This document shows, piece by piece, positions 5,807 to 12,551 of a DNA stretch of 15,372 nt (position 1 is its first letter; the number at the start of each line of letters is the position of its first letter). The position numbers and the translations under genes were made by a program. The stretch covers positions 1-15,372 of the forward strand of contig JBBKWJ010000203.1 of assembly GCA_037968895.1 (NCBI GenBank), read 5' to 3'. This DNA is from JBBKWJ01 sp037968895. GTDB lineage: Bacteria; Actinomycetota; Acidimicrobiia; Acidimicrobiales; SZUA-35. The notes below the pieces were generated by a model, which saw only the letters and a program-made list of their open reading frames with translations, was not told the origin of the DNA and ran no database searches.

Positions 5807-8191
5807 CTAGCCCAGAGCGGCGGTCACCACGTCGGCGTCCGCGAGCGATTCGCGGACATCGACGTCAGCTTTTGGGACGACGTCGGGGCAGAACCGTAGC
5901 GATGCCCTTTCGAGAGCATCTTTTACGTCGGCGGCAACCGCCTCGGCGTCGACACGGTTGCATTCGACGACAACCGAATCGTGCACGGTTTGCACGGGAA
6001 CGGCTCGTTCGTACGAGCGAAGGCGCACGTCAAGGTCGGCATACGCCGCCAGCATAATGTCAGCGACACCACCCTGGATCGGGGCATTCCTCCATGCGTT
6101 TACCATGATCGACACTCGCTCCTCAGCGGCGCGACGGAGGAGGCTGTTGGCCGTCTCAATCCCGAGTTCGTTAATAATGGCGTCGATGTAGTGTCTCCGC
6201 AGGGCTCGTTCCTCAAGCTGCTTCGACAGTTCACCATCTGACATCGGTTGGCCAGCCCGATGCAACGTGAGCGAATGCTCGTGCTCGAACTGGGTGCGGA
6301 CCGCGATCATTGCCGCTGTGTTGGTACGGACTGCTTCAAGCACTGCGTTGAGAAGCAAGCGGTCGAGGTGCAGGTTGAACTGTTGCCGTCGGCCGGCGAT
6401 TGTTCTGCTGGCAAAGGTGAACGGTTCGCCATTGGCGACGAGGGCAACCGGAGCCGAGTAGCCGAGTAGCCAATCAATCTGGTTGAGCAAACCGTCGGCG
6501 TCGCTCTCGTGGCGATCAGGGTGGATGTCGTAGATCTCAGCCGCGGTTGGCCAACGGCCTTGGGTCTTGCGCAGCTTTCGCCGAATCGTCGACACTTCTC
6601 CGAAACCACGAGCCAGTTTGAGTGTCATCTCCCAGTCGATGAGATGTGTTTCTTGTCGGATCGTCTGAATCTCGGCAATACGGGCCTCAGCCCATGCCGC
6701 AGTGCCGGGGTAGGTCCGACGGTATTGAGCGAGAAGCTGCGACGCCTCGTCAGTTGTAGTTGGTGAGCCCTCTGCGCTTAGTGAACGACCAAGCGCTGCG
6801 GCCCCAGTGCCGTATGCGATACCGAAGTTCAGCGCTTTCGCAATTTGACGTAGGTGTTTGAATCGATCGGGATCTTCAGTCTTGAGTTCGTCGGGATCGA
6901 AGCCAAACATGCTTGCCGCGGTGCTGACGTGCACATCGACGCCCCGAGCAAAGGCCTCTCTCAGTGGGAGGTCATTTGCGACTTGGGCGAGGAATCGGAG
7001 TTCGGCCTGACTGAGATCGGCGTGTACGAAAACCCGATCGCTGTCGGCTGGACGAAAGAACGGCTTCATGAGCGGCGTGAAGTTCTGAGCATTTGGGTTT
7101 CGGCTGGCCAGGCGTCCAGTGTTTGTGCCGACAACTTGAAGGTATTGCGGGCGGAGGCGACCGTCGTCGTCAATGTGGTCGTGGATCGACTCGCCATACG
7201 TGCTGAGCACTTTGGAGTAGTTGCGGAACGAGAGAAGCGTCTCGCACAGCTCGCCTCCAATTTCGCGAAGAACTGAGGCGTTGACTGAGTCTGCATCGTC
7301 AAGCAAGCGAGCCCGGCCATGCCGGCTATCGGTCCACGCTATGACTCGTTCGGGGGCCCACTCGTTCAGGGCGCGGCGGACCTGACGGTCGGAGGCCGGG
7401 TTCCACGATGGCTCGGTGACCTCGTCGAAAAGATTCCCTTGCCCGCCGCCGGTCAAGACTGCTAGTTGGCCCACGACGCCCCGGTTGCGTGCCTCAATAG
7501 TGGTGAGCTCGTTTTGCCACCCTTCCCAATCGAATGGCAGCCCGCTTCGCTCCATCTGGTCGAGGAACGGGCGGGCGGAGAGTTCGATCTCGCAGATCTG
7601 GTCGAGTCCGGATTCGTGCACCTCGGCTCGGATCGCGTCGCTCACCCAAAGTGTTTCGACTGCATCTGCCGCGGCATACGCAATCTGATCATCGCTGAGG
7701 TCGTCGTACGCCGTGTACGACAACTGCACCGTGCCCTTGCCCTCGGCCTTGAAGCCGAGATAGTGATCGGTGGCCCACGCCAAACCATGAAACCAGGTGA
7801 ACCCGCTTCGACCCTGATGAATAAGGGCATCAGCGATCTGGGCGTCCCACCAGCGAAGACCGGACGTTGTGTCGGTCGACTTCCACACGGCAGCATCGAT
7901 CACCCGAGCATCGAAGTTGGCATTCCACGCGTCTGCGGTGATCCCCGTGAGGATCGGTGCGAGGAGCGTTGGGTCGACATCGCGGGCGTCGACGACGAAG
8001 GCTTGTTCGGTGCCGTCGGCGGCTCGCGTGGCAATCGACATCACTCGCAACTCGCCCTTCTTCGGCGGCCTGATGGGGACCTCGGTGTCGATGGCAACGT
8101 TTTCGGCCGCCTCCAAGGCGCGCCCTAGTGCGGGAAGCTGTGTCGCGTCGCGAATGAAGGTGCAGGGCACGTCGGAAGGCAGGCGGGTCAC
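5807..8191 (-). CDS. Family A DNA polymerase with 3'-5' exonuclease domain, atypical insertion
   Basis: The 794-residue protein begins with a DEDDy proofreading exonuclease: D35 and E37 in IDTE, D94 in NANFD, and Y172/D176 in YAAAD, all present. There is no 5' nuclease domain. The polymerase part carries motif A DLSQAELR (D392), the O-helix motif RQIAKALNFGIAYG (K452, Y460), NAPIQGGVADI (702-712), and motif C HDS (H737, D738, S739). Most PolA enzymes have HDE here, so the third residue is changed while the metal-binding Asp is kept. Motif B to motif C spans about 278 residues against about 116 in E. coli Pol I; the extra 160 or so lie around residues 525-690. The start is GTG; an in-frame TAA lies upstream with no better start between. 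It is probably a repair or accessory polymerase, possibly of phage ancestry. It follows a lipoprotein gene by 57 bp on the same strand. Confidence 0.88.
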   Translation of the reverse strand: MTRLPSDVPCTFIRDATQLPALGRALEAAENVAIDTEVPIRPPKKGELRVMSIATRAADGTEQAFVVDARDVDPTLLAPILTGITADAWNANFDARVIDAAVWKSTDTTSGLRWWDAQIADALIHQGRSGFTWFHGLAWATDHYLGFKAEGKGTVQLSYTAYDDLSDDQIAYAAADAVETLWVSDAIRAEVHESGLDQICEIELSARPFLDQMERSGLPFDWEGWQNELTTIEARNRGVVGQLAVLTGGGQGNLFDEVTEPSWNPASDRQVRRALNEWAPERVIAWTDSRHGRARLLDDADSVNASVLREIGGELCETLLSFRNYSKVLSTYGESIHDHIDDDGRLRPQYLQVVGTNTGRLASRNPNAQNFTPLMKPFFRPADSDRVFVHADLSQAELRFLAQVANDLPLREAFARGVDVHVSTAASMFGFDPDELKTEDPDRFKHLRQIAKALNFGIAYGTGAAALGRSLSAEGSPTTTDEASQLLAQYRRTYPGTAAWAEARIAEIQTIRQETHLIDWEMTLKLARGFGEVSTIRRKLRKTQGRWPTAAEIYDIHPDRHESDADGLLNQIDWLLGYSAPVALVANGEPFTFASRTIAGRRQQFNLHLDRLLLNAVLEAVRTNTAAMIAVRTQFEHEHSLTLHRAGQPMSDGELSKQLEERALRRHYIDAIINELGIETANSLLRRAAEERVSIMVNAWRNAPIQGGVADIMLAAYADLDVRLRSYERAVPVQTVHDSVVVECNRVDAEAVAADVKDALERASLRFCPDVVPKADVDVRESLADADVVTAALG

Positions 8192-8248
8192 AGCCTTGAC
8201 CCTAGACGACCGTGCTGGATCGACCCTGCCCGAGGGAAAGGCGTTGAA

Positions 8249-8824
8249 TTAGAGGGGGCAGGTGATGGTGAGAACAAAATCAGGTGGGTCGTCGAACGTC
8301 TTGATCCCATTGTGAACGCTCGCCAGTAGCGTCAGCGTCGTGCCGTCAAATGAAGCATCAGCTTCGATCACCGTGAGGAGATTTTCGTCTGGTTCGACGA
8401 TTGACCCAATGAGTGCTGGCTCGGTGTCGTCTTCAATCACAAACGGCCACACGTAGAGGATTGTGAGTTCTCCGGGAAGGCCGTCATCCTCGGAATCTTC
8501 CACTACCCACAGGCTGGAGGCCGGGCCGGTGTTGTCTGGGTTCCACAAACAGGTCCCGACGGCGCTCCACGGTCCAGCCGGTCCGCCGTTGATCTCGATC
8601 TGCTGGCCGCTCGATTCGGGCGCAGCAGCGACAGTTGTCTGCTCTTGCGTTTCCTGTTCGGGAGCGGCGGTCGTTGCAGTCGCCGATTCGTTCGGGATTG
8701 ACGCTTCGGCGGTTGAGTCTTCTGCGGCTGACTCGTCGGCGCTTGATCCACACCCAGCAGCGGCCAGCATTGTGGCGACCGCGAAGCCAATCGACCGAGC
8801 CCAAAAGAGCGAATTGATTCTCAT
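8249..8824 (-). CDS. Putative secreted lipoprotein of unknown function
   Basis: This 191-residue protein starts with a lipoprotein signal peptide: MRINSLFWARS, a hydrophobic core and a lipobox ending AAGC with the lipidated Cys at 25. A linker rich in Ala, Ser, Thr, Glu, Pro and Gln follows (about 26-75), typical of a spacer across the cell wall. The remaining roughly 115 residues form a probably beta-rich acidic domain with two Cys, in GTCLWN and in the C-terminal TITCPL, that could form a disulfide. I do not recognise the domain. The ATG at 8824 is chosen over an upstream in-frame start at 8917 because the signal peptide begins there and an AAGGAGG site precedes it. It probably acts at the outer face of the membrane. 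It may be cotranscribed with the polymerase downstream, without an obvious functional link. Confidence 0.8.
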   Translation of the reverse strand: MRINSLFWARSIGFAVATMLAAAGCGSSADESAAEDSTAEASIPNESATATTAAPEQETQEQTTVAAAPESSGQQIEINGGPAGPWSAVGTCLWNPDNTGPASSLWVVEDSEDDGLPGELTILYVWPFVIEDDTEPALIGSIVEPDENLLTVIEADASFDGTTLTLLASVHNGIKTFDDPPDFVLTITCPL

Positions 8825-8834
8825 TATGGTTGTC

Positions 8835-8841
8835 CCTCCTT
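8835..8841 (-). promoter_or_regulatory. Strong ribosome binding site of the lipoprotein gene
   Basis: Read on the minus strand this is AAGGAGG, ten bases before the ATG at 8824. It supports the shorter start and removes 31 residues that do not look like part of a signal peptide. Confidence 0.7.
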
Positions 8842-8929
8842 GGCGATGGGTACACCGCCGACCTCCCCATAGTGTCACGGCCGAGCGTTTGGGGAAAGCG
8901 AGGGTGAACTGCCACAATGCTGCTGGGCG

Positions 8930-8951
8930 AAGGCGGTCGAAGTGCCGCCTT
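8930..8951. repeat. 7-bp stem hairpin in the divergent intergenic region
   Basis: AAGGCGG (8930-8936) and CCGCCTT (8945-8951) are perfect complements around an 8-base loop. No T-run follows on either strand, so it is not a typical intrinsic terminator. It lies between the lipoprotein gene and the EF-G-like gene, about 100 bp from each start. The rest of this 226-bp region (8825-9050) has no gene; a TAGTTT at 8985-8990 is a weak candidate -10 for the EF-G-like gene. Confidence 0.35.
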
Positions 8952-9000
8952 TCGACTCTGCCAAAGAGGCTTGTCCGTCGGTCATAGTTTTATTTGTGCG

Positions 9001-9036
9001 CCACGACGGCACGAAACCACGACAAAGAAGCCACGA
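9001..9036 (+). repeat. Three CCACGA direct repeats in the EF-G-like gene leader
   Basis: CCACGA occurs at 9001-9006, 9017-9022 and 9031-9036, with start-to-start spacings of 16 and 14 bases, just upstream of the GGAG ribosome binding site. They lie in the probable 5' untranslated leader. They could be a protein or small-RNA binding site, or chance in a purine-rich leader. Confidence 0.3.
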
Positions 9037-9050
9037 TAAAACGGAGCAGC

Positions 9051-11093
9051 ATGACCAAGAACCTCGTCAGAAACGTTGCACTCGTAGGGCACCATGGTGC
9101 CGGGAAGACGAGCCTCGTCGAGGCGATGCTGTTTCGGGCCGGTCTGATCGGGCGGCTTGGGCGGGTAGACGACGGTACGACTGTCGGCGATTCTGACCCT
9201 GAGGAGCGAGAACGGCATCAGACGTTGTCGCTCTCGCCTGTCTCATTCGAATGGGATGGACACCAGGTGACGGTGATCGACACGCCTGGCTACGCCGACT
9301 TCATGGGCGACGCCCTGCAAGCGATGAAGGCGGCGGAGCTCGCAGTCTTCGTGATCGACGCGGTGTCTGGCGTTCAGGCTCAAGATCTCGTTCTCTGGCG
9401 ATTCGCATCCGAGGTCAAACTGCCTCGGATGATCTTCATAAATGGTCTCGATCGCACGAATGCCTCGTTCGAAGACTCACTCGCCAGCGTCAGGGCCGCT
9501 TTTGGGTCTCACACCGAGGCGGTCGAGCTGCCGATTGGCGAAGGATCGAGCTTCCACGGCATCACTGACCTGCTGACCGATCATGCCTTTGTGTATGACT
9601 CAGGTCAGGCCGAAGAGGTTGATGTGCCTGATGATTTGATCGAGGCCGAGCATGAGGGTCACGAACACTTGGTTGAAGAGATGGTTGAGGGTGACGACAC
9701 CATCCTTGAGCATTATCTGGACGGAACCGAACCGTCAGAGGAAGAACTTGAGCACTTGCTCCACGAGGCCGTCGACGCCGGCACAGTGTTTCCTGTGCTC
9801 TGCGGGTCGGCCACCGGACCTATCGGTGTGGACCATCTCCTCGACTTCATCTGCCGTGTCGGACCGGCACCCGGTGATCTGGGTCCAGTCACGGTCATGG
9901 CCGGTGGCGAGCCGGTCGAGGTGGCGATCGACCCTGATGGCGATCACCTGGCCTACGTGTTTAAGACCCGGGTCGATCAGTTTCTTGGCCCAGTGTCGTA
10001 CTTGAAAGTGATCTCGGGGACGATTAACGCCGACGATGCGTTGGTGAATTCGAGAACCAAGGATCGCGAGCGGTTTCGTCAGCTTCTGTCGTTCGATGGC
10101 GCGAGTCACCAACACACTGGAAAGGTGTTCGCCGGTGCGATCGTTGCCGTCGCCAAACTCGGCGACACAGAGACCGGCGACACGTTGGCCGCGCCTCACT
10201 CTCCCGTCGTTGTTCCGATACCCGTCATGCCAGGGTCGGTGTACGGCATCGCAGTTCAGGCTGCCACCCCGGCCGACGAGGATCGTTTGGCGACTGGGTT
10301 GGCTCGGCTCCAGCTCGAGGATCCGACTCTGAGCGTCGGCTATGAGCCTTCAACTCGCCAAACCGTGTTGTCTGGTGGTGGCGAGACCCATCTCCGTGTC
10401 GCACTTGCTCGTTTGGATCGGTACGGCGTTGCCGTCGAGACCGAGGACGTGAAGGTCGGCTACCTTGAGACGCTCTCGCGACCCGTCGAAGTTATCGCTC
10501 GACACAAGAAACAGAGTGGCGGGCACGGGCAATATGCGGTGGCGACTGTTGCATTCGAACCGCTGGACCGAGGCGCTGGCTTCGAATTCGACAATAAGGT
10601 GACCGGCGGCGCGATCCCACGCAACTACGTTCCTGCTGTTGGCGCTGGCGTCGAGGATGCGATGGCCCACGGGGGCGCTCACGGATTTCCAGTGGTCGAC
10701 GTACGCGCCTCGTGTATTGATGGTCAGACACATTCGGTCGACTCGTCGGAAATGGCCTTCCGAATGGCTGGTTCTCTGGCGTTGCGTTCTGCGATCGACG
10801 AAGTTGGCACCGACGTGCTGGAACCAGTCAGCGAGGTAACCATCCAGGTTCCCGATTCGCTTCAGGGCGATGTGCTCGGCGATCTCAGCGCCCGACGTGG
10901 TCGCGTACTCGCGTCTGGGCCCGGCGCTGCGGCCGGATTCGCCGAGGTTCATGCTCTGGTTCCGACCGCGGAAATTGTCAGCTATGCGATCGACCTTCGC
11001 TCGATGACCGCTGGCGCCGGTGCCTTTAGCCGTACCCACCACAGCTATCAGGTGTTGCCAGATGCCCTCGTTGGCCGACTCACCCCGAGGTAG
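9051..11093 (+). CDS. Elongation factor G-like GTPase (EF-G2/FusA2-type paralogue)
   Basis: This 680-residue protein has the full EF-G architecture: a GTPase domain, then domains II to V. The P-loop is GHHGAGKT (13-20) and switch II is DTPG (77-80). The G4 motif is NGLD (131-134), not NKxD. Switch I reads ERERHQT where canonical EF-G has the RGIT motif. Domain IV is recognisable by KKQSGGHGQY and the GGAIPRNYVPAV stretch. These departures and the two-residue changes in the P-loop place it in the EF-G-like group of actinobacteria rather than as the main translocase; mycobacterial EF-G2 is reported to bind GTP but to lack ribosome-stimulated hydrolysis. The start at 9051 has a GGAG site six bases upstream; an in-frame TTG at 8994 is rejected. 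No rpsL, rpsG or tuf genes are nearby, in keeping with a paralogue. It converges on the FAD oxidase with a 12-bp gap. Confidence 0.88.
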   Translation: MTKNLVRNVALVGHHGAGKTSLVEAMLFRAGLIGRLGRVDDGTTVGDSDPEERERHQTLSLSPVSFEWDGHQVTVIDTPGYADFMGDALQAMKAAELAVFVIDAVSGVQAQDLVLWRFASEVKLPRMIFINGLDRTNASFEDSLASVRAAFGSHTEAVELPIGEGSSFHGITDLLTDHAFVYDSGQAEEVDVPDDLIEAEHEGHEHLVEEMVEGDDTILEHYLDGTEPSEEELEHLLHEAVDAGTVFPVLCGSATGPIGVDHLLDFICRVGPAPGDLGPVTVMAGGEPVEVAIDPDGDHLAYVFKTRVDQFLGPVSYLKVISGTINADDALVNSRTKDRERFRQLLSFDGASHQHTGKVFAGAIVAVAKLGDTETGDTLAAPHSPVVVPIPVMPGSVYGIAVQAATPADEDRLATGLARLQLEDPTLSVGYEPSTRQTVLSGGGETHLRVALARLDRYGVAVETEDVKVGYLETLSRPVEVIARHKKQSGGHGQYAVATVAFEPLDRGAGFEFDNKVTGGAIPRNYVPAVGAGVEDAMAHGGAHGFPVVDVRASCIDGQTHSVDSSEMAFRMAGSLALRSAIDEVGTDVLEPVSEVTIQVPDSLQGDVLGDLSARRGRVLASGPGAAAGFAEVHALVPTAEIVSYAIDLRSMTAGAGAFSRTHHSYQVLPDALVGRLTPR

Positions 11094-11105
11094 GGCTGGC
11101 AGGCA

Positions 11106-12281
11106 CTAGTTGGGCCGAACCGATCTCAGATAGTTGTTCAGGAAGGTCCCGTTTGGGTCGACCTCGTCTCGCACTTTCCACCACCTCGCCCAGTCGTCGT
11201 GGCATGAAGCGAGCTGGGCGCCATCGAGATAGTTGACCTTGCCCCAGTGCGGGCGACCGTCGTAACGGAGAAATATTTCTTCGCCTGCTTGGAAGTACTC
11301 GGTCTCGTCATGCTGGCTGTCTCGATGAAGCGAAATGCTGACTGATTCACGGCCATTGGCCGTTGATAACCAGACATCGTCAGGCGCAATGGCTCGGTAT
11401 TCAACGGGCATCTCAACTTCGGGGAATTTGGTCATGATCATGGCTCGGATCTCGGCAAAGCACTCGGGTCCGGCCTCAAGCGGCACGCTGTATTCCATCT
11501 CGGTGTGTAGTTGGGCTCGATGGCTTGGATAGACCTCGAAGCTCCACGCCAACCGGCTGCCTTCTCGGCCGAGTGGATACTGACCGGGTTCATCGGTTTC
11601 GTTCATTCGCTTGGCAAACGCCCTGTCTCGGTGCGGCGACCAGTAGAACTCGAATCGATCGTTGTCGTCGATGAGCGCAGGTAGGCGCTCCAAGAGCTCG
11701 GCGTTGTCGACCACGAATGCTGACTCCTTGAGTCGATACGAATCTCGGAGCTGCAACTCGAGATGAGTGACGAATCCGATGGCGCCGAGGTTGAGCCTGG
11801 CAACCTGCCAGAGGTCGGAATTCTCGCGTGAGCTGCAATCGACCAGCTCGCCGTCGGCAAGAGCAATGCGTGCGCCCGTAACCGTCGAGGAGAGATTGGC
11901 GATGCGGCGACCCATGCCGTGGGTCCCTGTCGCGCACGCACCGGCGATGGTCTGTCGGTCAACGTCGCCTTGGTTCTTCAGGGCAAGGCCATGCGCATGA
12001 AGCGCGGCGCCGAGAGCGTAGATCGGTGTTCCGGCGCGGACCACGGCGCGTTTCGAATCTGGGTCAACCGAGATGACACCGGCCAAGCCAGACACATCGG
12101 CGATGATTATGTCATTCGGGACGAGCAAAGAATGACTATGACCACCGCCGGCTACACGAATCGTTTGGTTCGCTTCGGAAGCCTGCTTCGCCAGAGCGGC
12201 GGCATCTTCCTCCGAACGGATGAAGTGGATCGCGTCTGGCTCAGCAGTCCGCTTGCCCGACCAATTGCTCCAGTGCGCCAT
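11106..12281 (-). CDS. FAD-linked oxidase, aldonolactone/alditol oxidase type
   Basis: This 391-residue VAO-family flavoprotein has an N-terminal FAD-binding domain and a C-terminal aldonolactone oxidase (ALO) domain. GGGHSHS (45-51) is the FAD-anchor region; H48 is at the place of the His that is covalently linked to FAD in several relatives. GDVDRQTIAGACATGTHGMG (105-124) is the typical pyrophosphate-binding stretch. EMEYSVP (261-267) and PHWGK (344-348) are hallmarks of L-gulono-1,4-lactone dehydrogenases and D-arabinono-lactone or alditol oxidases. Substrate and electron acceptor (oxygen or a cytochrome) cannot be separated from sequence. The ATG at 12281 has a strong AGGAGG site five bases upstream. 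It diverges from the molybdenum hydroxylase gene; it is not a CoxM-type FAD subunit, which belongs to a different fold subgroup. Confidence 0.87.
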   Translation of the reverse strand: MAHWSNWSGKRTAEPDAIHFIRSEEDAAALAKQASEANQTIRVAGGGHSHSLLVPNDIIIADVSGLAGVISVDPDSKRAVVRAGTPIYALGAALHAHGLALKNQGDVDRQTIAGACATGTHGMGRRIANLSSTVTGARIALADGELVDCSSRENSDLWQVARLNLGAIGFVTHLELQLRDSYRLKESAFVVDNAELLERLPALIDDNDRFEFYWSPHRDRAFAKRMNETDEPGQYPLGREGSRLAWSFEVYPSHRAQLHTEMEYSVPLEAGPECFAEIRAMIMTKFPEVEMPVEYRAIAPDDVWLSTANGRESVSISLHRDSQHDETEYFQAGEEIFLRYDGRPHWGKVNYLDGAQLASCHDDWARWWKVRDEVDPNGTFLNNYLRSVRPN

Positions 12282-12304
12282 TTTGTCCTCCTGTGCTGAT
12301 CTGG

Positions 12305-12337
12305 ATCATATGTGTCTGGTTGAGGTCGGCCGGTCAA
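12305..12337 (-). promoter_or_regulatory. Weak candidate promoter of the FAD oxidase gene
   Basis: On the minus strand TATGAT (12310-12305) is one change from the TATAAT -10 consensus and lies about 24 bases before the ATG, leaving room for the AGGAGG site. TTGACC (12337-12332) resembles a -35 but the spacer is 21 bp, longer than usual, so the pairing is doubtful. Confidence 0.3.
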
Positions 12338-12455
12338 GTGGCGCCTGTTTGATCGACGGCCTCGAACCGAACACGAGGAGGAATGTTGCCTCTCGCATTG
12401 TTGACCGCCCCAAAAGCCCTGCGTCGGCAAGGGCAGCGCTTCGGCCCGAATCGTG

Positions 12456-12480
12456 GGAGTGAAGCCATGATTCTCACTCC
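12456..12480. repeat. GGAGTGA / TCACTCC inverted repeat in the divergent intergenic region
   Basis: GGAGTGA (12456-12462) and TCACTCC (12474-12480) are perfect 7-bp inverted arms around 11 bases. They lie 72 bp upstream of the molybdenum hydroxylase start, upstream of a weak TAGCAT -10-like hexamer near 12508. The layout suits an activator or repressor dimer site, or a hairpin. No T-run follows. The rest of the 270-bp gap (12282-12551) holds no gene that I can support. Confidence 0.35.
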
Positions 12481-12551
12481 GACTGCGTTCGGCGGCGGCC
12501 CTTGTCGTAGCATGCGCCAGATCGGACCGGCCGTAAAAGGGGTGCACGTAG

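Noticed and set aside
7466..8128. A 220-codon plus-strand frame, and a 230-codon minus-strand frame at 10350-11042
   Set aside because: Both are shadows of strongly supported genes (polymerase and EF-G-like) in a high-GC genome.
8930..8951. Intrinsic terminator
   Set aside because: The stem is good but no T-run follows on either strand, and it lies between divergent genes, where no transcript should end.
12282..12551. A tRNA or small RNA in the gap before the molybdenum hydroxylase, suggested by a GGTTCGAGG string on the minus strand
   Set aside because: The flanking bases do not pair as a T-stem and no acceptor or anticodon arm can be drawn.
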